A stretch of DNA of 64,000 nt from Mortierella sp. BCC40632 (lineage: Eukaryota; Mortierellomycota; Mortierellomycetes; Mortierellales; Mortierellaceae), in the NCBI GenBank assembly GCA_011634665.1, contig WAEK01000010.1, positions 895,001-959,000 of the forward strand, written 5' to 3'. Both the position numbers and the translations under genes were made by a program. This document shows positions 37,205 to 49,009 of this stretch, in pieces. Every line of letters begins with the position of its first letter. Position 1 is the stretch's first letter. The notes under the pieces are model-generated. The model was given only the letters and a program-made list of their open reading frames with translations. It searched no databases and had not been told where the DNA came from.

Positions 37205-37889
37205 CAGGCCAGAAATAGGCAAGGCATTGCACAATGTCCATCCTCTTGTCGACCAGGGCACGGTTCGTGAGCAAAGCGGTATTGCAGCAGTGTATGTCAG
37301 CGTCGGCCGCTCTGCACATCACACATGTTGCACAGAGGGGACAGATGCCGTGACGGCGGGAGTGGGTCAGTCAGTCTTGCTTTGCTGTCTTTGGCCTTTG
37401 GGTGGGCCCTGTCTGCTCTCCAACCAATGCTGTTTGTGAGCACTGGCATGCTTGGACTGCTTTGCCTCTGTCCACCATTTCCTCTGAGCACTAATGCAAT
37501 ATTGGGGTGCCCTGACGGGCAGGCGTGCAGATTGTCGGCGAGCCACTCACACAGGGCGTAAAAATGCACTAAAGCGACGGCCTCTAAGAAATAGACTGAG
37601 CGCTGGAAAGGGTTTAGGCAGTTTGTCGGGCAAGTCGGGGAGCTTATTCTAACTTTTGTTATGGCTACCCTCCAGGGTAGGATGGCCCACTCCTGCCCTT
37701 TTGGCGCTGGGACAGACTTGAGCAGGCAGCATAGCGTCTGTGAGGCAGGGGTAAAGACGAAAGGACCTGATAAGGCGACGACGACAGTGCGAGCACTTGG
37801 CTATTCCTGTCAAGTGAAGTACCAATTGTGCAAAAAGCAATGGCAAGTACAACATATGCAGTATGTTCCTTTCTTTTTTTCTTTCTTCT

Positions 37890-37925
<36 letters not shown>

Positions 37926-38099
37926 TTTTTTTATTCTATTTCTCCTTCTCTCACGTCTCCATCTCTTGCATCGTCTTCAACTTTTTCTCCCTTCTCTTTC
38001 CCTTTTCTTCTCTCTCCCCTCTCTCCCTCCTCCAACTTCTCCACACCACCTGCAGCTGTTGTGCAGCCACTGATCTTGCTCCGCCTTTCCACTTTACCA

Positions 38100-38340
38100 G
38101 TTGATCACCACAGAATGAGGCTTCATCCATAGGACACTGCCTCCATCGCCTCTCTTCTTCTTCTTCTTCTTTTTCTTCTTCTTCTTCCTCTTCTCCTCTC
38201 TCTCTCTCTCTCATATCCAGCATCACACCAAAACAGACAGGACCAACTGCCCCCATCCTCCTCAGACCAACGGTAACAGCCGTCTCCATCAAATATCTCT
38301 TCCTCCCTTTTATTCCCCCGCGTCCCTCCTCTTTCTTCTC
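38100..38340 (+). promoter_or_regulatory. CT/CTT-rich tract upstream of the 7-TM gene
   Basis: A coding-strand run of CTT and CT units (for example 38153-38212) about 200-400 bases before the ATG at 38542, of the same kind as those before VTC4 and the oxidoreductase gene. Regulatory role inferred. Confidence 0.35.
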
Positions 38341-38541
38341 TCTTTCTCGGCAGGGCTATCGCCAAAGATCTTTCACAGCATTCTCACATACTCATCTTTC
38401 ACTCCGATTCGTCCTCGCTTCCTATCCACATTACTAGTTACTTGACACCTCCCTTCATCCTGCTACCGTCTGCACCACACTTTTCCTCCCACACAAACAG
38501 CATTTTCTCGCAAGCATTTAATCCCTCTCCGGTGAGCGCTA

Positions 38542-41096
38542 ATGAGTAGAACATCAAGCCGTCTTTGGCCCACGCTCACCACGATCGCCTCTACTACCAC
38601 AGGGTCTTTGTTGATCCCAACTTCAACTTCAACGGTGTCCACCTTCATCCCAACACCTACACCTTTTCTACAAGAAGGCGTCGGACCCGAGCAGGGCCAG
38701 CATGAGGAACTCTTGTGCGACTGGATCCGATCAGCTGCCGACTGCCGTGATGCTGACTTTATCCGCGTCGTGCTGTATGTATCGTGCGGCATGCATCTCT
38801 TTGTCGGACTATTTGGTCTCTGGCTCCTCATCTACCGGAACCGAGGTTTGAACAGCAAAATCTTTACAGAGCTGTTCATCTCTGTTGGCGCAGGGATCAA
38901 GCCCAAACCCGTAGGTTCCCCCAACTCCCTCTCTGCTTTTCTTTTGTCCGCGAAACGCGTATTTTTCTCTTATCTCTTGTCCAATGACACGTCTCCTTCT
39001 AACACGACTCATTCCTTATCCTCATGTAGATGGATTGCATTGTCTTTTTTACTGGCCTCGCATCCTTCTTCAAATTGGGCGTGAACTTGCCTCTACTCCT
39101 GGATGTCCTCAAAGATAAGCTCTGGCTTCGCATCCTAATCGAACAGACGTACTGGTATGTATATTGAGCTGGGTAAAATGAGCAAGGAGTTGAATGGGTG
39201 AAAGGGGGGCTAGTAGCTAAGAAGGAAGTGTTCCCAGCATTCGTTAAATGTACGTACGTCTTAAAAGAGCCAACAATTGTCTCCAGGGTCATCGTTGCGA
39301 TAGGATTCTCGACCTACTTTGTAGGGTTGCTCTATGCAATGCCAGTGACCACCAAGGAAGGTATCTTTGCTGTCTACCAACCTGAGACAGCAGCTGGCGC
39401 CACTCCATTGCCGCCCATCCATGTCCTCACTCCAACCACTACCCACAAGAACTTTATCCTAGTCATGGGGGCGCTCTATCCTACTGTGTTTGGACTTGGC
39501 GTCGGTGTCGCTTCGGCCTACTATGCCCAGCAACCTGGCTACGAGAGGCTCTCCAGCATACTACTCTTAATCCAGTACTCGAACTGGGTCCTAATTCTCT
39601 GGTCCATGGCCCTCATGTTCTTTTACTATGGAGTCAAATATACATTTATCCTTCGGGCCAACATCCTCATCGCTGAGTCTGTACTCAGGGCTCCAGGTGC
39701 TGCCTTTGACATCCGGAACCTGCGGTCATCCAGCCCTGCACGCTTCCTGTTTATTCAGTTGCAGATCACAGGCTTTGGTGGTGGCGCCTCGACAGCCCTT
39801 GCAGGCACACTCTGTATGATCTGGGTCCTTCGTCGCGATGAAATCTTACGGATGAAGGATGATCGACTGCCTCATACCATGGCCTTCTTTTGGACGTGTG
39901 CCATCGCTGTCGCCTTCATTGTTATCATGTCCTTGATTGCCGTCCAGTCTATTCGGAACCGTCGTCGTGGCCTTCACGAGCCCGAGTCTTGCACATCCAA
40001 TTCTTTCATTCCAAACTCTAGCCCAAAGAGTGCAATAACAAGCTCTAAGGATATCTACTCCTCGCAGCTCCAAAAGTCTCTTTCTGTGCGATCCGACTCG
40101 GAAGCTCGATTGACTCAGCGGAGCTCTGGAGAAATGAGTACTCTCCATTCTGTACTTTCGGTGGACAAGGAAAACTTGCAAGGCCATGCTCTAGAACCCC
40201 TTGACAGTATTCGAAAAGACTCGGTTTCCATTCCCCTAGACGAGTCAAGTCAGGCAGACGATGCATTCATCCTCTCGCACTATATTGAAGCTATGGAGCA
40301 GGAGCAATTCAAGAAAAAGGCAATCGGCCCTGCCTCTGTCGGCCGGTCGGCGGTCTTTCGTTCACCATTCGCAAGTGAGGGCTCTACTCTTGATGGTCGC
40401 CGTGGTAGCGATGCCTCGACTGGTTACAACAAGATTTATGGTGCAAATGGAGGGAAAGCAACACCACCGGTCAGTCCCTCAATGTCTGCTGTAAGCACGG
40501 GCTCTACCATCATCCCTCTCGCATCCATGCGGCCCAGTTCTCCGAGGAACCATCGGCGTTCAGAGGGACAAGACGAACGTCGAGCCAAGCACAAGAACAG
40601 TGCTCCATCCATCGTTATCCAGACGCCAACCCACTCGCCTCACCCTCTCTCCAGAGGTGGTCTCTCCAAAGACCAGAACGGCACTGATCATAGTAACAAC
40701 AATATGAATGGTGGGAACATATCTCAACACCCTTACAAGGGATTGCAACACCAGCACTCTGGTAAGGGCCTATCACCTCCACCAAGACCAAAACGATTGA
40801 CGAACAAAGAATCGCCCGAGTACGGACATACGATGATTACATCGGTGCCCGACTACGCGGATGATACAATGCGAGGTGACCGGAACTCGCTTGAGTGCCC
40901 GTTCTCGGCGCGTCATACGTTCCTGAGTTCACCCCCTCTAGGACCCCAGCCAAGCGTACCGTCCATGGGGGAGATGAATCCTGTATATACGAATGTCCCA
41001 CAAATCGGGGGAGGCACCCGACGCAAGTCCATTAAAGATGGAGACAAGGCCGAGCTTGATGTTCCTGAATGGCCAACTGCAATGCATCAAGACTAG
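38542..41096 (+). CDS. Orphan seven-transmembrane protein with long cytoplasmic tail
   Basis: Three exons in phase (38542-38910, 39030-39154, 39287-41096) give 767 aa. A Ser/Thr/Pro-rich N-terminus of about 70 residues is followed by seven hydrophobic segments: VLYVSCGMHLFVGLFGLWLL, a segment around VFFTGLASFFKLGV, IVAIGFSTYFVGLLYAM, LVMGALYPTVFGLGVGVA, LIQYSNWVLILWSMALMFFY, QLQITGFGGGASTALAGTL and FFWTCAIAVAFIVIMSLIAV. The last 360 or so residues are hydrophilic, Ser- and Pro-rich and probably disordered, with many possible phosphorylation sites. This topology resembles a G-protein-coupled receptor, but I see no motif of a named receptor family. A long CT repeat (41105-41143) follows the stop. 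Confidence 0.8.
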
Positions 41097-41102
41097 AAGA
41101 AA

Positions 41103-41104
<2 letters not shown>

Positions 41105-41143
<39 letters not shown>
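41105..41143. repeat. CT microsatellite after the 7-TM gene
   Basis: About 19 CT units starting nine bases after the stop codon, inside the presumed 3' UTR. A near-tandem pair of 18-base units (CCCCTAGTTCAAACCCAA and CCCCTAGTCCAAACCCAA) follows at 41161-41196. Confidence 0.85.
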
Positions 41144-41147
<4 letters not shown>

Positions 41148-41199
41148 CTGACCCCCTTTACCCCTAGTTCAAACCCAACCCCTAGTCCAAACCCAACTG

Positions 41200-42543
41200 C
41201 CAACGCTCTCCCTTCTCTACTTTTTTTTTTTTCTTTTTTTCTTTTACCCGCTCCAACATATCACCTACCTCTTAAATAGTACCTGTAGCAAAAAAAGTCT
41301 CCTTGTCGGTGTGAAATGCGGTCTTCTAATCTGCGTACACGTGTGCAAAGGAGCGATACCAAACCACATTAATGTAATCATTGGCGTCGTCAGAGATGTA
41401 TACAGAAGTAAGACATGTGGATCCCCTCCTTCCAAGCCGATGGTCGTGCTAGAATGCTTGATGCTTTGAGTTCTGCGTGGAGATAGACTCGTTTTTTTTT
41501 TAATGTGTTCCTTTGTCAAGGCCTCTCTTTTTTTTTTTTTTTTGTTTTTTTTTTCTTGACTTCATCTCTTTACCTATTATTGACCAGATGCCTCAACAAT
41601 TGAGCATTGGAGTATTATGGTAGGAGGTGTATGTGTGTGTGGGAGAGGAATGGGGAACAGTATGTTTTCTAGCAATATATTCGTTGCACGGTCCTCCTTC
41701 TCTTGTGTTCATGAAGAGTTTCTCATTTTTTTTTTGTTATTGTTGTTATTGTTGCTGTTGTTTGCTCACAACTTCATTACTTCATTGATGTATTTTTTTT
41801 TTCTCCCGATCTCTCCGAGCCCAACCGCTCGTACTCACCACTGTATTTGTCTCTTTGACTAGAGTATGTCCAAGCTGACCATTTAGACTCTTGTCTCTTG
41901 TGAAAGCACCCTATACCTCGTGTTTATCGTACCCTTTTTTTTATGGGAATGGGAAGGAGAGAGAGAGAAAGTGCGCAGAGAGAGCAGACAGAGCAGACAG
42001 AGAGTCCATTCAGGGGGGGGAGGGAGAGGGGGCACTTTCACAGAATCCACTCGAATGAGAAATTCTATGAGAACAACGAATTCGTGAGTTCATGAGTTCA
42101 AGAAGGGAGAGTGGGCATTATAGCTGACGAAGTGGGCTAGTGGTCCGTGAACGGATGAGCCCATGGGTTGATCCAAAGAAGAAGAAAGTTCTTTTTAGTG
42201 GAACGTTCGTACTCGGACTGTTGACTGTTGGCTCAGCTCGGACGATTAATGCCGTAAGTCAAATGGACACAGTTCAGTCTCTTTCAATTTCTCTATGGTT
42301 CAAATACTTTTTGATATTTCAACAAGTGGACTGATGACTACAGTCGTAAGGAGAACACACATGCAGGGAGTCTCTAGAAGATCATAGGCTGAGCCCAAGT
42401 GGATGAATCTATGGTCGATCAAAAGAATAGCTAGAGAGAGTTTTACCTTTGACCAAAGAACCTCCTTGGCCATACTCCAGGCAGCGCGATAGAAAATGTT
42501 GCCACCATTTTTCAAGAGGACGTCCTGTTGGGGAATTGGGGGA

Positions 42544-42583
<40 letters not shown>

Positions 42584-42787
42584 TGTGAGAGAAAGAGAGA
42601 GGAGAATCATGCAGATTGAGTAGAGACGTCGTCACCTGGGCGCAAAGCCAAGTTCACTCGTTCACTCACACGCGCGCTATCTGTGTTCTCACGACATCCA
42701 TTGATTTGCTCAAGCTTCCATTCATCTCTTCAGCACTCGCGCATTCACTCAATCGCCCGCTCACTCTCTCCATTTCTCACATCCATC
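41200..42787. other. Intergenic DNA, no gene seen
   Basis: T-runs, a GTT-type tract near 41733-41763, GA-rich sequence at 41950-42040 and a run of 34 A at 42547-42580. No reading frame looks coding. The last 180 bases carry many CACT/CTCA words and probably form the promoter and 5' UTR of the next gene. Confidence 0.45.
42547..42580. repeat. Poly-A tract (34 A)
   Basis: Uninterrupted run of about 34 A, roughly 200 bases before the orphan gene at 42788. Too far from any forward stop codon to be a gene tail. Confidence 0.85.
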
Positions 42788-43447
42788 ATGGAAGACATCG
42801 TACTCGCTACCTCCACCACCTCCCATCACACCCTCCACTTCTCTTCACACGGTCAAGGAACGCCCTCGCAGACACCTGCTTTGGACGACAAGACAAACCT
42901 TACTTCTGATAAAAGAGTCGAAAGGAAGTTCGCTCTACCGCAATCTGCTGTCTTGTCGGCCATGGAGGCCTTGTCTCTTGAAGACCCTGTCTTGTCGGTT
43001 GCGACTCTACGAAAGATCATGGATAATCTCGACGACTACCATCCCAAAGTAGAGCCCCCTGCGGTCATTCAAAGGATTGAGAAAAGACCTGATTCATTAG
43101 AAGAAAAGTGGAAGCTCGCGGTATGGAAGTCAACGGAAGAGCAGCTAAGCAAAGTACGGACTCGCATCTGGGATGCGTATGACCAACTCATTAAGGGAGC
43201 AGTGATCTTGCCATATTGGGCACCTCACCTCTCACTTCTGCAAGACCTACACAAACACGAAGAGAAATTGAGTGCCCTTCAGCTCAAATTACTCGACTCT
43301 GTCCTAAAGAACGACCTGAAAAACTCGCAAGCGGAAGTGTACTCGGACTTGCTTCGCGACCACTGGAAGTATACAAAGAATGAAAGTGCTGGCAGTAGAG
43401 TCAACCCAAAAGGCAAAATAGTGAAAGATAGAGGATTCAAGAAATAA
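42788..43447 (+). CDS. Orphan soluble protein, 219 aa
   Basis: A single uninterrupted frame. The start is set at MEDIVLATSTTSHH, because the upstream extension of the frame reads as CA/CT-rich 5' leader. A low-complexity Ser/Thr/His N-terminus of about 45 residues is followed by a helical, charged body with IDDLDDYHP-like acidic turns, a Trp-rich segment (EEKWKLAVWKS, RIWDAYDQLI, ILPYWAPHLS) and a long helix with Leu repeats (SLLQDLHKHEEKLSALQLKL), ending in a basic tail. No signal peptide or membrane segment is present. I do not recognise the family. Composition and frame length argue for a real gene. Confidence 0.65.
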   Translation: MEDIVLATSTTSHHTLHFSSHGQGTPSQTPALDDKTNLTSDKRVERKFALPQSAVLSAMEALSLEDPVLSVATLRKIMDNLDDYHPKVEPPAVIQRIEKRPDSLEEKWKLAVWKSTEEQLSKVRTRIWDAYDQLIKGAVILPYWAPHLSLLQDLHKHEEKLSALQLKLLDSVLKNDLKNSQAEVYSDLLRDHWKYTKNESAGSRVNPKGKIVKDRGFKK

Positions 43448-44032
43448 GCAAAACTGAATGCCTGCTGCTAGGGAGGAGGATTTTCTTCCTTCTTCGTATT
43501 TGACGATGAGTTTCTAATCGTCTTTTCTGGTTTTTTTTTTATCCGAGTCGAAGTGCATGTCTGGGGTAATGCAACCACCATCGTATTAAATAGGAGAGGG
43601 GGGATAGCATATTGGCAGTTTTGTGCATCGCATTCTCTAAAGGATAGTAACCAAAAGGAGGCATTTCGTGAAATTCACATGACATGCTAGATGATGAGAA
43701 AGAGATGACTACTCCATGGACAGAGGTGGCTACAAAGGAAAGATAAAAGTCGGTGAGAAAAAAGACATGGCTGGATACTTGATCCAGGGACTTTAGGCAT
43801 TTTTATTCAGCTCCCTGCAGGGCAGGAAGCTAGGTCAGAAGTAAATGCTGAAGGTGCACGTGGCGCGCGCACTGCTTTCCTACTCCAATACTTCTGCCAT
43901 TGATCCCAAAGCAAACAGTCACTATCTAGTATTTTGGAGAGTTGTTCAAAGAGTAGCTTGAAAGACTCAAATTCGTGAACAAAGTAGTACTCCCTAGCTA
44001 CCTCAGGAAAAGCCAAAGCTACACAAGAAAAG
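43448..44032. other. 3' flank of orphan gene and a weak reverse-strand frame
   Basis: No clear gene. A minus-strand frame at 43807-44049 contains FVHEFESFKLLFEQLSKIL and KYWSRKAVRAP and reads like protein, but it lacks a partner exon. It is probably part of the fragment cluster that follows. Confidence 0.3.
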
Positions 44033-44212
44033 ATGATTGGGCGGTTCAATCAAAAGACCCTTCACAACGAGTTTCTGGATGATGCAAAGGTAAAGGTCTT
44101 TGGCCCTATCCAAGATGACAAGCTCGCCTCACGATACGAGGATCCCTACACGGTTATCCGTAAAATGCCACAAGGAGCGCATGTGCTGAAAGACGGAACA
44201 GAAAAAAAAAAA
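44033..44212 (+). pseudogene. Ty3/gypsy pol (integrase C-terminal) fragment
   Basis: The frame reads ASRYEDPYTVIRKMPQG followed by AHVLKDGTE. This corresponds to the chromodomain-proximal end of Ty3/gypsy integrases, where the pattern is W/Y-EGPY-x-V and YxLKD. No upstream RT or integrase core is present and no LTR was found. Confidence 0.5.
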
Positions 44213-44439
44213 AAAGAAAGGAAAAGAATGGAGACTAGAGCTTCTAATCGAATTCCATTCGAATCTTCACTGGTTACATCGGGTTTGTGTGCAAATTTTA
44301 TTGGAATCGAACTTGAAATTCGAAATGGAATACGTGCAAACTTTCTATATAATACATATACATAGTGATTCGAATATGGATTTCGATTAGAAGCCCTAAA
44401 TTAGAAATGGTCGACCAAAATCAGGGAGAATGTGCGACC

Positions 44440-44640
44440 AGCGTGAGTGAATCCAAGAACTTCCTCATGTAAAGGCTCTTTGTTTAACATGCGAGGACTT
44501 TATGGAACCCATCCTAATTTGATCCGCATGCGGACACTTGCCTCAAGATCCCTTTACTGTTAGCTTCTCCTCTCTATACATATTCATAAAACCAGAGTCC
44601 TTATTGTGGCAAGCCGGACGTTTGGGGTAGTCATTTCCCT
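44440..44640 (+). pseudogene. Possible RING-finger fragment
   Basis: Out-of-phase words CLTCEDFMEPI, ACGH and SPYCGKPD lie in order with RING-like spacing but with stops and frame changes between them. This may be a decayed C3HC4 domain. Chance cannot be excluded. Confidence 0.25.
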
Positions 44641-44730
44641 TCCCAAATTTTCATTAAATCGACGAAAAGTGTCGATATGTCTAGTGATATGGGCCAGCTT
44701 CCCATGAACGTTGGCCAACTCTTTATTCAT

Positions 44731-45218
44731 CTAATTGGCATGCCGAGAAACTTGAAGTTCGTCGCCGAGTTCATGGCAAGGAGGGGCTTGGTATGACATG
44801 GCAGAATTGAGGTGGGAAGCCTGCCATCTGGTAGTGATCATGGTTTTGACCCGGTAGTGTTTCTTATCGAACAGAAAGAGCTCGGATCTCATTTCGTTAA
44901 GCCGTACTAGATCCCTGTAAGTAGTCATAACGAAACGAGTTATCGAACGAATATCCCGTTCGTTGAGAAATGCAGAGTTCTGGGGGGAAGGAGAGCATTG
45001 AAGAAGTCCGGCTCTCCGATTGCTGGGCAGGCAACTAGGAGTTCGGGGTAGGGATGGAGTGTAGTTCCCGTCTGCTTTGCGGATACATGGGGGTCGTCGA
45101 CGTTGAGTCGGGCCTGGAGGTCAGCAATGACCCTCTCCTGGCTATCTAACCGATCCATGAGCCTCTGCAGAGCTTCAGAGGAAAGTGTATGTGGAGCATC
45201 ATTTGGGAGCATCTGCAC
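44731..45218 (-). pseudogene. Retrotransposon gag fragment
   Basis: Two reverse frames separated by a stop. The first has a helix (LQRLMDRLDSQERVIADLQ) followed by YPELLVACPAIGEPDFF; the second ends in MSYQAPPCHELGDELQ. This resembles the N-terminal gag region of Ty3/gypsy elements. Orientation is opposite to the nearby pol fragment, so the two do not belong to one intact copy. Confidence 0.4.
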
Positions 45219-45539
45219 GAGATCGAACTGTCTAAGTGGCCGTGGTTCCGGAGTTGAAGAAAGAAAGATAGCAAGGGACTTTCGGCACTTGGCTCCCTTT
45301 TATACGCCCCCACGTAGACGTTCTTTTTTTTTTTTCTTTTATTTGGATGTCAACGCAATAGAATAAAGAAATATTACACAGATGGAGTCCCCCTGTTACT
45401 GAAGAACAATTCCTATTAAACCTAACGGTTTTAAGGATAAACGAAGCAAGCAAAAGAGGGATCATGCATAGTCGACGATTGGCCTTCAGCTTTTGTGACA
45501 CCTTTCCTTTTGCTCAAGGAAAAAAGGTCTTTCTATGAT

Positions 45540-45900
45540 GGTAGCGCGGCTTCGTTGACTGGGTATATCATCGACAGGATTTTCAAGTCCTGTCCAATTT
45601 TTGTCGCTGTCCTTTCTTGATCCTGAAGGCAACCAAAGGATGTTTGCCCAATATCATCCTCAGCAATTGAACCTCACCGCCGCTCGTCTTTGTCTGCTTG
45701 TCCAGTTCTCCCAACATCATCAGACTGATACCAGTTGCCGTTTGGTAATGAGAGGCTTCGATATCCTTGGATCGAGGACATGGGTGATATGGCAATCACT
45801 AGCCACCAACTCCTTCTCGGTGTCGTCAGCCCTATGAATGGATGCAGCAATAGATTCAAAGAGACTGGGGAGTAAACTAAATGGATAAGACTAAAAACAG
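45540..45900 (-). pseudogene. Unidentified coding relic
   Basis: Reverse-strand stretches read openly in alternating frames (for example EKELVASDCHITHVLDPR near 45770 and IYPVNEAALPS ending near 45540). They are likely part of one decayed gene or retroelement. No family recognised. Confidence 0.25.
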
Positions 45901-46059
45901 ACAGTTTTTAAAAAGGCATTCTAGTCTCCAGGACAGGGAATCTGTCCCATGCATAAGCTGAAAGAGGGGGGTCTAGACTTGACCAGGAAGAGAGTTGATG
46001 TGAACAGAGATCAAAGCTCATGGTAGAAATCAATCAGCAATATGCATCTCATTCATTCC

Positions 46060-46340
46060 CTTGGGGAAGAGGGTGCTGGACAATGATGCGAATCGTGTCC
46101 TCTAGAAGCTCGGTGACAAAGCCCATGAACAGCTTGCTGGTCATCTTGAGTTTCTATTTGTTTTGAAACCTTGTCCAGCTGGATGAGCTGCTCGTAGCCT
46201 TCATCGTCTTTAGGAATTAATACTTGCTAAAGAGTAAGCTCGAATGACATTTGAATCTTGTTGGTGAAGCCCATTTGGGCCATCGACAGGGTCACATGAG
46301 GGATTCTGACAGAGAACGCGTTGGGGGGTCGAGGTATTGG
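46060..46340 (-). pseudogene. Unidentified decayed gene fragment
   Basis: On the minus strand RIPHVTLSMAQMGFTNKIQ and then DDEGYEQLIQLDKVSKQIE read in one frame with a single stop between them, then shift frame near the end. This looks like a degraded protein gene of unknown function. Similar but weaker coding character continues to about 46620. Confidence 0.35.
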
Positions 46341-46643
46341 TAGAACAACTCTGTCTCTTCACCTTTCCTCGCAACCAGCTTTCGACGGACTTTTCCGCAT
46401 CATTTAGGTGGATACTTCTGCATGCTTACACACATGAATATCTGATCGGCCTGTGCCGCGTTGATGCGCTGGTAACCTTCGAGGCCTTAATCAAGTCCAC
46501 GCGACTCAGAACTTGGAAGGAAGCCCACGGCATCTTCACAAAGTGTAATATACTTGCGTTTTGGTCAGATCGCATGCTCAAGACAGAGCGACGTGAGGCA
46601 AAGTCTAACTTTGACACTGTGGCCACAAAAACTGTACAAGTTG

Positions 46644-46647
<4 letters not shown>

Positions 46648-46678
<31 letters not shown>
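46648..46678. repeat. Poly-A tract (31 A)
   Basis: An uninterrupted run of about 31 A. It sits within the fragment cluster and could be the tail of a retroposed copy, although no matching target-site duplication was found. Confidence 0.8.
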
Positions 46679-46680
<2 letters not shown>

Positions 46681-48179
46681 TGCAGTGTGGTGTAGTGTGA
46701 TGTGAGGATGTTTCTGGAAGGCAAGAAGAAGGCGACTGAAAAATAATAGCTGTGAGGATACGAGTTGGATCCATTCAAAGGAAGAGAAAGGCGATGCATT
46801 CAAGTGTTGTGTGGTCCAAATGGTCTAGCGTTCTCTTTCTGTTTTGGAAGGTCAGCAAAGCACAAGCCTAATACGTAAGAAAAGAGACAATCAACATGAA
46901 AGCCTGAACGGCTGAAGATTGGGACTGGCTTTGGAGACTGGAGGATTCGCTTGATGCTGCATTGTAGACTGAATAGCCCTGCCACGTCTTGGTAGACAGA
47001 CACATACCAAGAGCGGTTATCTATTTCATGGGAGAACCGATGAGATCCTACCAATCATTGAGCTTCGTCTGCACCATTGCCGCCAAAGCTGCCTTTGAAC
47101 ATAAACGCGTCTCCCTATTTTTTTTTTTTTTTTTTTGGCTTCTATGTCTAGGAGGTGCACAGCTCTGGACAGAGGGGGGAAGAGGTAAGTCGAATGGGTT
47201 TTAGTAGATCGATTGCAGCTGGAGTCACTTTCCTTAACAATTACTTGTCACACCAAACACAGCTCAACGAGGGATGAAAAACGCAACACTCTTTTTGTAG
47301 CTTTAATCAACCTTTCACCACCACATTTGTGTATTGTTGCCGAGGTTCTTTGTTGTGTTGATACCAATGAATTCGGTTAGCTGAGCAAGCCATCTAAACG
47401 AAACAAAGTAGAGTCTCGATAAAGGCCATCTTGCCGCACCTAGTACAGTACACAATCGAATGCGAGCATCGGTCAGCACGGTAGAAAAAAAGGAAGTCGT
47501 GTTTGGTATGATTCAGTGCAGTACCTTTGGTAAGTTACGACGACCATTTTCACCTGGCATTTATATTAGTCCCTGTTTATTGACGCCGCTGCAAAGAGAG
47601 AAAAAGTGTGTGTGTGTGTGTATGTGTGAAAGGACACGAGTGAATGATCTGGCAGACTGCGAGAGAAAAATATTCAAAGGATGGAGGACTCGACAAACAA
47701 CTATAATACCTCGAGGATGGACTGATATTGGAAGACAATGAGCATTCACAAACGAGTAGCTGGAGACCTAGATCTATTGACATCCTTTGTCAAAGGGCTC
47801 CTCAAGTGAATCCACTTCATGGAGGGCCTGGGACGTTCACATTCGTCAATCCTTTCTGGCAGTAAGGTGAAAGGAAGCGATGAAGGAGCTAAAGATATGC
47901 CATCATATCGCATGGTGTGCAGCATTGCCCTGCATCCATGGAGTCTCCCTGACGCATTCTACCATCATTCCATAGAGAGAAAGAGTGTGTGAGAGTGAGA
48001 GTGAGAGTGAGAGTGAGAATGATAGAACTTGTGTGTGTGTGTCTCGAGAGAAGAGAGAGAAGAGAGAGACAACAGCGCGGCTTTACTGTGCAGACGGATA
48101 GGATACATGGTATTCTCTGCCATGCTCGGTCGCAACTCGTCTCGAAAATAGCCTCTCTTTCCTGTCCAGGACCGCCACC

Positions 48180-48183
<4 letters not shown>

Positions 48184-48250
<67 letters not shown>
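48184..48250. repeat. TC then CTTT compound microsatellite
   Basis: TC units merge directly into about ten CTTT units. Confidence 0.85.
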
Positions 48251-48739
48251 GTTCAATGGCACTGTCTCGTCTGCAAACGCTCTCTACAAGTAGATGGCAT
48301 ATCACCCCTAATGAGATTTGCGCGAGGAAGAGAGAATATAAGAGATGTTGTTCTTCTGATAGAATAAATCGATACAACAATGGGCCTAATCCCAGTAGCT
48401 CGTAGCAGCAAGGTCGCTCCGCTGCTTACAATACCGATGTGATCCTGAGAAGATGGCAACAACAACTATCGTCTCTCTAAAGCCATATCACGCTCCTTAT
48501 TGTGGGTGAACAATCCGACACTTGCTGAACTCCACCTCAACAGAGTAGGAAGAGCCGGTATCAAAGGATCAAAAAAAAAAAAAAGCAATGAGCGCTTAGA
48601 TCCCCTCCAGAAAAAAAAAAAAAAAAAAAAGACTTGTGCGCCCACAAATTTAGTTTAAGAGGTGGAAGAGAACTCTTTCCCCTTCGCAAAGTAAGAGCAG
48701 AGAGGGACAAACAGGCATGGAGACCGATCTCTGCGCTCC

Positions 48740-49000
48740 GATCACCTTTTCTCCTCCACTAGGATTTCTCTCTCTCCCACAGTCTCTCTCTGTCTCTCTC
48801 TCTTCCGCCCACTCGCTCTCTTTCATAGTTGACCTCTGTCTTTTCCCATTCGCCTGTTTGCATTCTTCACGCGATCGTCTCTTTTCTTCTCTCCTCTTTC
48901 GCATTCCCTCTCTTCTTCTTCTTTCTTTGCATCCCTTTCTGCTCAACCACTCTCATCCACTCTTACCCATTCCTCTACATTCTCTTCAATTACCTCCCGA
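48740..49000 (+). promoter_or_regulatory. CT-rich tract upstream of quinone oxidoreductase
   Basis: Pyrimidine-rich coding-strand stretch (CTCT, TTCTTC and similar) ending about 10 bases before the ATG at 49010. Same pattern as upstream of VTC4. Confidence 0.4.
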
Positions 49001-49009
49001 CCCACCAAC

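Larger units (their letters stand above)
34097..38541. other. Long gene-free interval with many microsatellites
   Basis: About 4.4 kb with no recognisable coding sequence on either strand. It begins with an AG/GA-rich block at 34310-34440, which is CT-rich on the minus coding strand and so may be the USP37-like promoter. Other repeats are AG at 35128-35154, a dense TC/CA block at 35770-35932, CTACT-type repeats at 36088-36150, CCCA at 36708-36733, AG at 37168-37203, and a CT-rich zone from 37870 to 38220 leading to the 7-TM gene. A few small hairpins occur near 35430-35500. Confidence 0.45.
46900..49009. other. Intergenic DNA with microsatellites
   Basis: No gene supported. Contains a T-run near 47119, TG at 47606-47626, a GAGAGT hexanucleotide run at 47990-48018, TC at 48184-48210 passing into CTTT at 48209-48250, and A-runs at 48571-48584 and 48611-48630. 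From 48740 to 49000 the plus strand is CT-rich up to the oxidoreductase ATG. Confidence 0.45.

Noticed and set aside
41161..41196. Tandem CCCCTAG...CAAACCCAA units considered as interstitial telomere repeats
   Set aside because: Only two copies, and the unit does not match the TTAGGG-type fungal telomere.
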